Assembly: GCA_030063045.1 (NCBI GenBank)
Contig: JAQSEB010000031.1
Location: 558,001-622,000 of the forward strand
DNA: 64,000 nt
Reading direction: 5' to 3'
DNA from: Pratylenchus scribneri
Lineage: Eukaryota > Nematoda > Chromadorea > Rhabditida > Pratylenchidae
Under the pieces are notes generated by a model, which worked only from the letters and a program-made list of their open reading frames with translations, made no database searches and was not told where the DNA came from. The translations under genes were made by a program, and so were the position numbers. Numbering within the stretch: the first letter of the stretch is position 1; every line of letters starts with the position of its first letter. Positions 34,654 to 46,859 of the stretch are shown here, piece by piece.

Positions 34654-36294
34654 TCAATGACGGCGGCTGAAAATTAATTTTCTTCATAAATTAGAATAAA
34701 AAGAATTAATTAAACCGTTCACGGCTTGAATCTCGACGAGAAGATTTGCGATCGCGTGATCGAGAACGGCGGCGATCTTTACGCGAGCGGCTTCGTGAAC
34801 GCGAACGGCTAAATTAGATGAAATTAATTTTTTTCTAAATAATTTTTAATTGGTCATTTAAATGAGTAAAATATTATTTTAAAGGATATATTTTAATATG
34901 TAATACTCATTATTACTCCCAACCAATCTTATAATTAATTTACCTTCGACGCTTCCGTTCACGAGATCGGCTTCGCTCTCGACTTTTGCTTTTTCCTCGT
35001 TCACGGCGTCGATCGCCACGTTCCTTTTCCTCTGCCTTCTTCTTTTCGGCCTTTCGCTCCTCTATTGTTTTCTAAAATTTATTTTACTGTAAAAATCAAA
35101 ATGAGATGGGATAAAACCTTCAAATCATCATATCTTTCGCGAATCTCCACCATCCCTAAATGCATTTTCCCTCCATAATGATCTTGAAGCCGACTAAACC
35201 ATAATAATAAATTAATTATATTAAAATTAAATATAACCTTTCATGGTCCATAATATTCAACTGGGCACTACATGCTGAAATAATAATAATTTATTTTTAA
35301 ATATAAATTGCATTAACCTTCACAAACACGTAAACGTTGTACCACAGTTGACGGATTGGATGTTTTCATCTCACTCTGCAAAATAATCATCAATTATTTA
35401 TTTATAATAAATTAATAAATTACATCAAGTTCTCGCTTTTTCTTCTTCAATTCATCAACCTTCTTGGACAATTCAATCGACTCATTTATTCGTCCTTCAT
35501 TCCCCAAAGCCTCTACTTGAACCAAAGCTGTCCCGATTTGCTCATTGAGTTCGAATATCTTTTGTGTCTGTTAAAAATAATATAATCAAAAAAAAAAAAA
35601 ACTTAAATAATAATCCTTCTAACCCGTTGTTGTTCATTAATGTCCATATTTTGTTCTGCATCTCGTTTGACTTTTTCTTGTAGTCGACGAATTTCATGAT
35701 CAACCGAACGGATCGCATCTTCAAGCTCTTCGAATGCCTGAATTTTTTAAATTAGTTAAATAATTTTTTTCTATTCAACGACATACACAAAAATGTTATT
35801 GAAGGAATTTTTGTTTTAATCCGATGGTGGCCACAACGGCTCTGTTATCGCTATAAAAGACCAACCATCATAATTCGATCTCGAATTTTTTTGTGATAAT
35901 TTAATAATTTGCTACTCATCAGTCATTTTTTAAAAAAATATAGGATTCTATTCATATCTACTTATACCTACAATATATTTTCTTAATAAAAGTGTTCACC
36001 TCGACGTCATAGAATAGATCCTTCTTTTCCTGTGCTTTATTGTACTCGCCTTTATGCGCCGGTTCATGCATTTTTCGGCAGATCATCAATGATTCCAGAC
36101 GGGTATCAGATAACAAATCTCTAGGACAACAGCCAAGTAAGTATGAACGGCAAACCGAATGATGGTCAAATGGCGGCAATTTTCGTCCCTCTTCTTCAGC
36201 ACGTTGCTGACCCATAAGCTAAAGAAAAACTCACCAATTACATTATTTTATTTGGAATAACCTGGGCAATCATTTCCCGCATGACATCTGTCAT
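34654..36294 (-). CDS. LUC7L: LUC7-like U1 snRNP splicing factor
   Basis: U1 snRNP-associated protein that helps choose 5' splice sites. It starts at ATG 36292-36294 (MTDVMREMIAQLMGQQRAEE). The first CCCH-type finger lies in VCRSYLLGCCPRDLLSDTRL; a long coiled coil follows (AFEELEDAIRSVDHEIRRLQ through ALGNEGRINESIELSKKVDE). The second, C2H2-type finger is in LRVCEACSAQLNIMDHE with SRLQDHYGGKMHLGM. The tail is rich in Arg-Ser and Arg-Glu pairs and ends SSRERRRH. An intron of about 245 bp (35755-35998 area) is the only large one. In a window with five GC-AG introns, a protein governing 5' splice site choice is worth noting, but no causal link is implied. Confidence 0.94.
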
Positions 36295-36864
36295 TTTTGC
36301 TGCTTATGATGATGAGAAGTTCCGATAAAAAATATTGTGTTATTTTTATTATTGTTTTTTAACAATCTGAATTTATTTGTACCATGAAACATGAATGATT
36401 TGATTTTTAAGGAGGAGAATAAGATAAAGATAAGTTAATAATAATTTAATTTGTTATTTTAGTTTTTGGACTTTCCACACTGCAAGTGCAAGTCATTTTT
36501 CGATTCATTTAAAGCTATCATGGTTCTATATATACATACTACTGCTTTGCTGCTGATAGATAAATTAGCTTTAGCTCCCTTCCTTTTTCCCGAAATTTTA
36601 CCTAGTAAATAAGTTTATAAAAATAGTGAAGCAGTGAATGCCAAAATAAAATAATTATTAATTACTTCGGTTTTTTCAAATTCAAAAATTTTTTATTTGA
36701 AACCATAAAAAAGAAAAAACGTAACGTTTAACTTGTTGAGCTTGATTGATTTAGTATTTCTAGATTATAGATTCAAGCAAATGTGAAATGACCAACGATC
36801 GACACTTCTTTTTTATTGTATTTTTTTCTAATTTTTATATTTTTTTAAAGAGCTATATTGAAAA
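36295..36864. promoter_or_regulatory. Divergent promoter region (LUC7L / RAD17)
   Basis: 570 bp of AT-rich DNA between divergent starts. TTTTTTTAAAG ending at 36850 lies 14 bases before the RAD17 ATG and is a candidate trans-splice acceptor. I see no other feature. Confidence 0.45.
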
Positions 36865-39019
36865 ATGCCTTCTCAAATAAAAAAGCCATATAAAAGAAAG
36901 AAGACAAACAACGATGATAATGCCGAAAAAGACCTATATTCAGATGTTCTTCTCACTCCTAAACATGAAATGGAGCTCACAATTCATCCTAAGAAGCTCG
37001 CTGAGGTAAGATTCTTCTCAAACTCATCTCTAAATACAATACAATGGAAATTTAGTTAAAGCAATGGCTTCGTGCAAAAATGGGATTCTATAGGGTAAGT
37101 ATATTAAAAAAAAAGAATATTTCAATGAAATTTTAACAATAGGGGAATAAAACCTTATTGCTTACTGGTCCAAGTGGTTCAGGGAAGAGGACTGCAATCA
37201 AAGTTCTTTGCACTGAATTGGGAATTGAACTTTGCGAATGGGACTGGGCAGATGAATACTCATTGGATGGAAATGAAGATAATATCAAAAAGACTTCATC
37301 ATTTAACAACTTTGTTCAATTCCTTGGAGACACAGAATTTTGTTCTATTCAAAGAATGTCTGTAAAGCATCGTTTACTTTTAATTGGCCAATTACCAGGA
37401 GCATTCATTCGGTTAGTTCTTATTTTGTGTTAAAAATAATAAAATCTTTAATTTTTCTTAGAGATCCAAAATATTTGCATCAAATTTTATCCGATGTTGT
37501 TCCTCGTTCCCGATGTATAATTGTCTTTATTTTACCGAATATTGATTCTTGCTGGGAACTAAATCCAAATCGACTGTGAGTTCATTTAAATATTTTCAAC
37601 ATTATTTTAAAGATTTCCACAATCTGTGATTGATTCTCTTGGCATCACTCATATCAAATTTAATGCTGTATGTACAACTCAAATGCAAGCGGCCATCAAA
37701 AGAGCTTCACTAAAACTGAATATTAAATTAAATGACGAAAATATCGCTGATATTGTCAAATCATCATTTGGTAATTCATTCATTAAATTTAAAAATAATA
37801 AAACCAAATTAAGGTGATATAAGACGTGCGATGAATACAATTTTGCTAATTTCCCATAGAAAATTAGAAAAAGTCCGAAATGTTAAAAGGTCATTTGCCA
37901 TAGAACAATCTTGTTTAAAAAATTCATCTCCAATTGGAATAAATCAACAAATCCAAAGTCATCTTGAACAATTCCATTTTATCGGGAAAATTATTTATGC
38001 AAAAAGAATGGAAAATGTGGATTCAAAATGGTTGAAAATGGAAAGTCGATTGGATCCTTCAATTCAAGCCAGCCATTCTCGCCCATTTCCTCCAAAAGAA
38101 AATGTGGACCATCTCATAGATAGCTCACCAATTTCAGGACCACTGGTTTGTTAACAATTTTTAATTATATAGGAAAGGAGAAATGATTTTGGGCTTTTTT
38201 AGTCAATCATCAATATTATAAAATAAATTAAAATCACTTTTAATTTATTATTGCAGTTAATCAGCTATATTTTTGAACATGAACCAAATTTTGCGAATTC
38301 TATAAAGGCAGCTTCTCAAATTTCCTCAATGGCGGCCAATTTGGATGTAATGATTAATGCAAATTATGAACAAAAATATACAATGGAGAAATATTCATTG
38401 GATGTGAGGAATTTCATTTATTTAATTTTATTAAATCAAAAATATAATTTAGTTGATAATACGTTCAACAATATTCCACAATTATCGCTCAAATACTTCA
38501 AGTGAGTTCATTTTAATTAATTTTAATTAATTAAAAAATTTAGTAAAAAAACAACGTTTTTATCAATTCGACAAACCAAAAATGCGCGATATAGATTTGA
38601 AAAGAATGGAAAACCAAAATCGAATTATTGAAGTTTATCCGGCTAGCAGACCAGCCCAAATGGCCACATTGTTTGAAAATGGGGAATATAATTAAACATA
38701 ATTTATTTTAAGATTATTGCCGACAATTTCACGAATTCCTTCAATTCCCATCAGCAGAAGTCAATTTGATTTGCTCAATGGAATCAGTTTATTTCCTAAT
38801 CACAAATTACTATCAAATCGTCAATTGAATGGCCCTCCTTTACGGCATTCTCCAATTGACCCAGAGACAAATTCGCAATTGGCTTCACTCAATGAAGAAG
38901 ATGCATCCCATTCCCCGAATACATCATTTTATTCAATTTCATCTCAACAAAGCGATGAATTCATCAAAGAAGATGATGGATTTAATTATGAAATTGAAGA
39001 GATTGAGGATGATGATTAA
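36865..39019 (+). CDS. hpr-17: RAD17-like checkpoint clamp loader
   Basis: Loads the 9-1-1 clamp at DNA damage sites in the nucleus to start checkpoint signalling. It begins MPSQIKKPYKRKKTNNDDN, with a basic patch, followed by the family entry IHPKKLAELKQWLRA. Walker A is LLLTGPSGSGKRTAIKVL. RSRCIIVFILPNID replaces a clear Walker B, as in many Rad17 proteins, and FGDIRRAMNTILLIS is the sensor-like helix. The C-terminal region is acidic (IKEDDGFNYEIEEIEDDD), as in Rad17, where this tail helps to bind the clamp. An intron at 38404-38452 (GAT|GTGAGG...ATTTAG) has to be removed to keep phase; reading through it gives a false stop at about 38505. Similarity to the family is moderate outside the ATPase core. 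Confidence 0.85.
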
Positions 39020-39632
39020 TTGAACTATTAATTCCCATAAGGACTTGTTTAAAATGTAAATTTAATTTATTTCTAAATACCAATTGAGCTTAAATAAATG
39101 TCGATACTTATTTGTTGGGTCAAATAATTTTGAGAAGTTAATAATTCATTCATACTGTGCAAACAATCTTCTCTCATTCCTCCATCCATGTCCATGACAT
39201 AAAAAGGACTACAAGTCCATACGCAATTGGTCATCCATCCATCCACTCATTCTTGACAAATACAAAGAGGGAATTGAGAAGGAATCGATTCTTGTGTTGG
39301 TCAGCACAAAAACTGTGAAAAAAAAATGTCCCTATTCCCTCAACCATCATACAATAATGTGTGCGCACTTTCCCTTCAATCTTAGCATTTTCGGCCATAA
39401 CATTTCCATTCCTAACACAACCGGATTTGATTCATCCTTGATTCTGAGAGTCCGCTAACGGCCACAGAGTCTCGATCACCGACCGGTCCTTCATCCAGCT
39501 TTTCTATTATTTCTTAGCCTTGCATTTCCTATTTACTTTTCCCTTTTTCTATATTTATTTCATTAAATTATCATTAGATTTGATTACAGTGAATAAAGTT
39601 TACTCAATTTATTTAATTTAAGATAAGCGAGG
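39020..39632. other. Intergenic region with possible trans-splice acceptor
   Basis: A moderately GC-rich patch at about 39430-39500 (GAGAGTCCGCTAACGGCC and GATCACCGACCGGTCC) could be a non-coding first exon or promoter. TTTAATTTAAG ending at 39622 precedes the next ATG by ten bases and suits a spliced-leader acceptor. No coding region is seen. Confidence 0.4.
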
Positions 39633-41533
39633 ATGTCGAAAGTTCATTCCGAACAATTTGGGTCAAATAGCCATCTAGGCATGGTTTCCGACTCCATCAG
39701 TGCCAATAAATATCAAATTAATTATTTCCTTCTGCCAAATTTCATTATCTATACGGTCGGCATTGCAGCCCTTTGGGCACTTTGGTATTATCTCAGGTAA
39801 AAAAGATTTAATTTAATTCGTCTATACAATTCATCTTCAGATTCACAAATGTCTTCCCGTATCATCATCGAGTTTTTTACTGCAGAGATGTGAATTTGTT
39901 TAAACCAAATTTCAATCCAGAGGATTTTGAGGTGAATTTTTCATTAATTGTTTAAAATTTAAATTCATTTAAGGTTTATATTTCGTATCCGCTATTATAT
40001 GTCCTGGCTTTTACTATACCTCCGATAATTGTAACCAAAAATTTCAAAAATATTTAATATAGGTAGCCTATTTTTAGATGCTCATTGGCGAAGTCATGTT
40101 TTGGTGAGAAATTTCTCTTAATTTATGAGTAAAAATTTTAGGCTTTTCTCAACCAAACCCAGAAAAGGTATAAAATTATTATTTATTTTTAATTCAATTA
40201 TTTTAGTTGTCTACGCAACTTGCGGTGAATGTAAGGTAGGAATAGATAAACGAATATAATGTTTTTAAAATATTAAATGAAAATTTTAAGGTTGCATTGT
40301 TTACTCGTCGAATATTTCGTTTCATTTGTAAGTAAATATAGGTATATCTGAATATTATTTTTCCCTCAAGCTGTATTCATATTTGGGGCATTAGTCACAC
40401 AAATTTTTGTTGATACAATCAAGGCAAGAAACAATGAAATTAGTAAAATTAATTAAAATTCAGTTGATGACCGGCTATCAACGTCCATATTTTCTCTCAA
40501 TATGCAATGTTTCTTTACCGTAAATGATTACTTTTTTTATGTAAATTATTGTTAAATTTAGTGCTTGCACGGCTCCATTGGAGCATTCGCCTTCACCTTC
40601 ACCACATCTGGCTTGTAATTACAGGAATGCCGATGGTAATTTAATGTTTACATCAAATATTATTATTATTATTCTTTTTAGAACTACGATATGCTTGGCT
40701 AACATTTCCTTCCCTTCATGCTGCTTTATCCAGTTATTCTGCATGTTTTGCATCGGTAAAATTTATTATTTTTTATATTTAATTGCCTTTAAAATTCCAG
40801 TGTTATATTTATTATATGATAAATTTACGTGGGGCTCCATTGTTAAGACCAATGGTAAAAATTTAATAAAATTAAATAGACTGAGTTTTTACTTTAGTTA
40901 ATTTTTGGTCTGATCGGAATGGCAATTGTTGATTCATTTTCACGGATAAATGGTTACAAAAATCATTGGCGGTAAAACCAAATTTAAATAGAAAAATAAT
41001 TACTAATTCAGTGATATTTGGGTTGGCTGGATAATTGGCTTTACAATTGCATATTTCTTGGTTCATTATTAGACCACCTAATTTAAACTAATTATTTCAA
41101 TAATTTTAGTGCCACTGTGTTTTATGCTTCCAAGAAGTTTATCATACGCTTTGCCGGATGGCCGCAGCCATGCCTCAACCCGAACCTGAACCATTACCTC
41201 CGCCCTTTTTCTCTTGGTTTCGGCTACCTCGTGTCCGTGCTCCTTCCATCAAAGAAGAATATGTGTAAGCCAAAAATGCCAAAAATTTATTTTTATGCTT
41301 TTTCAGTGTTTATGAGGAAGATGTGCCAATGGCAAGTCCCACCACCAATCGACAACGAAGAAACCGCGATCGAACATATGAAGTCACGGTAGGATAAAAT
41401 AAAACATAAATCTTCTCATGTTACCATTTTTCAGACTACCACCGAGTCGTTCCACCGAACAATTGTCCCACCCGGAAATGAGCCAAGGAATAAGAATACA
41501 AATGGAGGAAGTGGATATGCGGCCCCATATTGA
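39633..41533 (+). CDS. PAP2-type phospholipid phosphatase-like membrane protein
   Basis: Six-helix membrane protein of the lipid phosphate phosphatase (LPP/PLPP) group, which removes phosphate from lysophosphatidic acid, phosphatidic acid or sphingosine phosphate on the outer membrane face. It starts MSKVHSEQFGSNSHLG at 39633 and is split into about a dozen tiny exons. Motif C1 is KLMTGYQRP (K-x6-RP), C2 is FPSLHAALS (the usual PSGH is PSLH, keeping the His), and C3 is SRINGYKNHWRDIWVG (SR-x5-H-x3-D). Both catalytic His residues remain, so activity is possible; the Gly-to-Leu change leans towards the PLPPR relatives. The cytoplasmic tail is Pro-rich (PQPEPEPLPPPF), then Arg/Thr-rich. The intron at 40424-40463 is only 40 bp and GC-AG (AAG|GCAAGA), and it sits right after the C1 lysine. 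Confidence 0.88.
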
Positions 41534-41639
41534 ATTACTTTATTTACTTTTTTGTACACATTTTTTATATAGGTTTATTCAAAAATAAATGTACTCAAAT
41601 CAGAATTGTCTCGTTTTGGAGTGTATTTTAATTTTATCA

Positions 41640-42522
41640 TCAGAATAGTGATTCCATATTTCCTCTTTGAGTTGCCCCAAATGCCTGGGTATTCCGACGG
41701 GAAGAAATGTCCAATGCGTTACGTGAAGTACTCGCCCCAGCAGAAGTCGATGAAGGAAGTTGCTTCAGTCCCTTTAAATAAATTTGATATTATAATTGAA
41801 TTTTAACGCCCTTTTTACCTTCATATTTTTGGCATTTGCTTTCACATTGAAATTCTTCCATTTATTCTTTTCAACTTCTTTTTGCTCGTCCAAATTCTTT
41901 CGTCTTTGTTCTTTCTTCTGTGCCCGTGCCTTTCGACGTTCTCTTTCCAAATGCCATTCCTTTTTCGGACCACCTTGTTTGTTTGTTTGAAATATGTACT
42001 TTTTCTTCTCTTCAACTGGAGCCAAGGACAAATCAGCCAATCGAACCATATCCTTCTTTCCGGTATCTATCAAAATATAAAATTTATTTGGCTTTTAATT
42101 TGCATGCAAACTCGAGAATGTGATGGCCACTTTATCTTGTGAAATTCCATCAATCACGGCCAAATGTTTTTGTCCACTTTTTGTTGATGCCAAACAACGA
42201 TCGCCAACCTAAATTTTATCCAAATTAATTTTTATAATATTCTCATATTTTCACCTTCCAAACAATTCTTTCCGATTTTGTTGATGTCGAAATTGGATCA
42301 ACATTTGGAGGAACATCCACGCCAATTAATTCTTGTTGGAGCTGGATTATCTCATTGAGATCGACTTTCAATTTTAACAACTCTTCATTTTCCGGTTCGG
42401 CAATTAATGCGGCTTCGACCTTTCAAGAAATGAATTTTAGACTATTTTATTTGATAATTTACATTTACCTGCTGAAGTTGTATTTTGTAATTTTCTAGCT
42501 CATTGGCTGATGAAGAACTCAT
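41640..42522 (-). CDS. SMNDC1: Splicing factor SPF30 (SMNDC1), Tudor domain
   Basis: Nuclear spliceosome assembly factor whose Tudor domain binds symmetric dimethyl-arginine on Sm proteins. It starts at ATG 42520-42522 (MSSSSANELENYKIQLQQ) with an N-terminal coiled helix and LKVDLNEIIQLQQELIG. The Tudor domain begins at WKVGDRCLASTKSGQKH with AVIDGISQDKVAITF; a later exon begins DTGKKDMVRLADLSLAPVEE. A strongly charged region follows (EWHLERERRKARAQKKEQRR). The last exon reads QLPSSTSAGASTSRN and ends GNMESLF. It lies 133 bp downstream of USP39 on the same strand, a spacing normal for nematode operons, and both work in the spliceosome. Confidence 0.9.
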
Positions 42523-42655
42523 CTTCTTAATCTAAATAATAAATAAAAATGATTTAAAGCTATTAATTTAAATTAATAGAATTGTTTTGTAATAAACAAT
42601 GTTTGCAAAAATATTTTTAATTTAAATTATTTATCGTGAAAAATAATAAATAAAA

Positions 42656-44847
42656 TCATTGTTCCATCTTCTCCTCCTTCTTTATTTCGCTTTGTTCTTT
42701 CGATGATTTCCAGCAGAGATTCTCACTTTTTATTTCCTCTTCTGTTTCTCCCATTCGTTCAACCCGTGTCTTCTTTCGGTTCAGTCGCCAAATCTAGATT
42801 GAATATTGAATAAAAAAATAAATTCTTCTTACTTGAATATATGATTCTGCCAATGTTATTGTCTGCGGTAATATTTCCTTGACATGCAAATCCTCCAATT
42901 CGAACCATTTCCCAGTACCCTAATAAAATTTATAAAATATTTTTGTATATAATTTGTACCTCATGAATTAATTGAACTCGATAATGTCCAATATCAACGG
43001 CAATATCACCTTTATTTGCTTGTGTTTGCGGCTTTCCATCATGAATAACATTCGAAATCTTTAATTAAAATTTAATTTTTAAATTTTTTTGTTTTGTTTT
43101 GCTTACCAAATCATATGTCGTGTATTCATGTTTATCACGAATATCCATTGCCAAACAATCATATAAATCGACATTGCTAAAAAAGAAATTATTATTTTTT
43201 TTTTTGAAAATTCCATTATTCCAAACCTAATTGGAAAATTGACAATTGTTGGATTCTTCTCAATAAACCATTGATTTTTGTGAAATCGATCATAAGTAAT
43301 AATCAAATATTCTGGCAAATGAAGCAGTTCAAATCGTTTGATGTAATTATCTTTATAGGTTTTATATTCCTAAAATTCATAAATAAAATTAAAGAATATT
43401 TTCGAGAATAACCTTTTCAGTTTCTCCATTAAATTTATTCAATAATTGTGCCAGCGGAACTTGAGGAATTATATTTTGCAAACGTTCATCAAGATAGAGT
43501 GGAGCTGGTGGCAAATCCAATGCAAGAGACAAAAATGGAAGTTCTTTGACTTGTTCTGGAATTTATATATATTTTTATATTAAATTATTTAATTTATATG
43601 TACCTTTGTATTCATCAGTCTCGATTAATGTTCTTCTGGAATCTAAAGTTTTGCAAAAAATATTAAATTTTGAAACCCAAAATCTTACTTTCACTTGCAT
43701 CAACAGGAAGTACTTTTCTCATATATTGACGCATTCTCCCGCGGAATATTCTGTACACAATGGAAGATGATGTTTTGCCAGTCCCATTTAATGCCATATG
43801 CAATGTATTCAAAAACCACATCATAAATTCATAAGCATCACCTTTAATTTTTTTAATAATATTTTAAAATATTAAATCATATTTATTACCTTGACGAATA
43901 ATTTGGAATTTCTTCTCACTACAAAGCACAACTGCTTGAAGCATTTCATGAGGTGATACGTGGGCTTTGAATGCTCTTGGATTCCACAATTTCCGAATTA
44001 ATTCTCCAAATCGTTGAGGCAATAATGTAAGTTTGTCACCTGGTGGACGTTTTATTTGTGCATAATTTTCATCTCGAAGAAAATATTCCCTCAAAGGTGG
44101 CACATGGGAGAGTGCATGGAATATAACATTGGTGTAGTCATTTGCTTTGATATTGTTCAGTCCAATAATGCCAGGATAGTAAAGAGTATTGTCCCATGCT
44201 CTTGCCATCTTTGTATTTTGTCCAATTCGTTTAATGTGTTCGGGTGCATATATTGGCTTCAGAACATACTTAAAAAGTTCGAAATTAATATATTTAAAAC
44301 CAACTAGCGGACCACCCTTTTGTGATATTGCCCAAATGCCTATTTACTTACTTTAATATCATCCAATGATGGATCAATCACTTCATAATTATCTGGCAAA
44401 CAATAGAACTTTAATGTAGCCAAATTCAAGAATATCCTGTGATCAGTATCCAATGAATGTGTGTATGCATGCGTGTTTGTTCCACGTCCCTATATTTTTT
44501 TATTTTAAGGTCTAAAAACTACTGAAAAAACCTGAAAATATTTCCCGCAAACCATGCAAGCATAAACATTTATATGTGAGAGGGAAATCGAACAAAGCTT
44601 TTCAAAATCAAAATCGAGCAAGCCTCTAAAAATTAAAGAATAAATGAGTTAAAAGATTATATTTACCTTACCTGTCAATTGTGTCTAAATATGGACACTG
44701 TCGACTCGGTTTTTCTTCTTGTGCCTTTTTTAAACACCATACTGGTTCATCAACATCCTCAATTCCTCCTCCATTTTCTAATTTTTCTTTTTTATTATTC
44801 AATTTTACATCCTCATTTTCATTTGCCTTTCTTTTTTTTGGTAGCAT
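42656..44847 (-). CDS. USP39: USP39/Sad1-like spliceosomal ubiquitin-protease homologue (inactive)
   Basis: Part of the U4/U6.U5 tri-snRNP, needed for spliceosome activation. It starts MLPKKRKANENEDVK (a nuclear signal) at 44845-44847 and ends KKEEKMEQ. A UBP zinc finger follows: RQCPYLDTIDRGLLD, NVYACMVCGKYFQGRG and AYTHSLDTDHRIFLNL, with Cys and His ligands. The protease-like domain opens IGLNNIKANDYTNVIFHALS, where the catalytic Cys of active USPs is Asp, as in USP39 proteins generally. Conserved blocks LIRKLWNPRAFKAHVSPHE, GDAYEFMMWFLNTLH, ITYDRFHKNQWF and KWFELEDLHVKEILP follow. The C-terminus is extended by a charged tail. It is the likely first gene of an operon with SPF30 and diverges from tpi-1. 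Confidence 0.95.
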
Positions 44848-45441
44848 CTTAAAAAATTTTTCGGATTAATATTAATCCAACATCAAAATATTAATGCATA
44901 TTGTTACGGCATGGTATGGCGTATGGGGTTTGGGTTGGGGTATGGGTAGGTAAGAATTTTTGAAAAATTTATCGATTTTCTAAATTTGCTCCTGCAAAAA
45001 CTCCAAAAATTTAAGACATTTGATCCAAAACAGTTTTACAATTTCCAACAATTTCCATTTCCATCCATTCCATAACCAACCAAAACAAGATTAAAAAAAA
45101 TTTAGTATATTATTAGGATGGTTCCTTCCATTAAATTTTGAGGATATTAACCTAGAATTAGAAATGAAAAACGGCGGTAGGAAACTGAAAAACTTAAACA
45201 GAATCAAAGCGAAAAGTATCAGAATGAATTTGGTCTGCTAGGAATCGGGAAAATGGGTTTGATTTCAGGATTAGGTTAGTATCTTATTGATTGCGGCGAA
45301 TCGGAATTTTAATTTCATTTTCATCTAGCCCTATTCTCATTGCTCTGCCCATCCCACAGCATTATAATAAATCATCACAATAATCAATTTTTAAGATCGA
45401 ATATATCATCAAGCATTAATAAAACATCACATATTTTTAAA
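44848..45441. promoter_or_regulatory. Divergent promoter region (USP39 / tpi-1)
   Basis: 594 bp between divergent starts. A G-rich run of GGTATGGCGTATGGGG / TTGGGTTGGGG type lies at about 44910-44945. ATATTTTTAAA just before the tpi-1 ATG lacks an AG acceptor, so trans-splicing there is not obvious. The tpi-1 frame is open upstream to 45340, but conservation starts at MASRTFFVGGNWK. Confidence 0.45.
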
Positions 45442-46622
<1,181 letters not shown>

Positions 46623-46859
46623 ATGAAATCAATTGACACAATGAAGAATGAACAATTATAGGACAAATAATGAAGAAATTGACAAATGACAAGAATACCA
46701 TAGTTTTATGGATACACTTAATTTATACACAATCATAAATAAATTAGTTGATTAAAATGAATTAAAATCACAAAATACATTGATATAATTAATCAATTTA
46801 GTATTTTTACGTTTATTTATTTCAATTTATTAATTATTTAGATTAGATTTCATTGAACA

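Noticed and set aside
38251..38600. Apparent frameshift and stop in RAD17 near an A7 run
   Set aside because: A normal 49-bp intron (38404-38452, GTGAGG...ATTTAG) restores the frame and gives continuous protein across the next junction.
45340..45441. N-terminal extension of triosephosphate isomerase
   Set aside because: The frame is open upstream, but family conservation begins at the internal MASRTFFVGGNWK and the extra residues are low-complexity.
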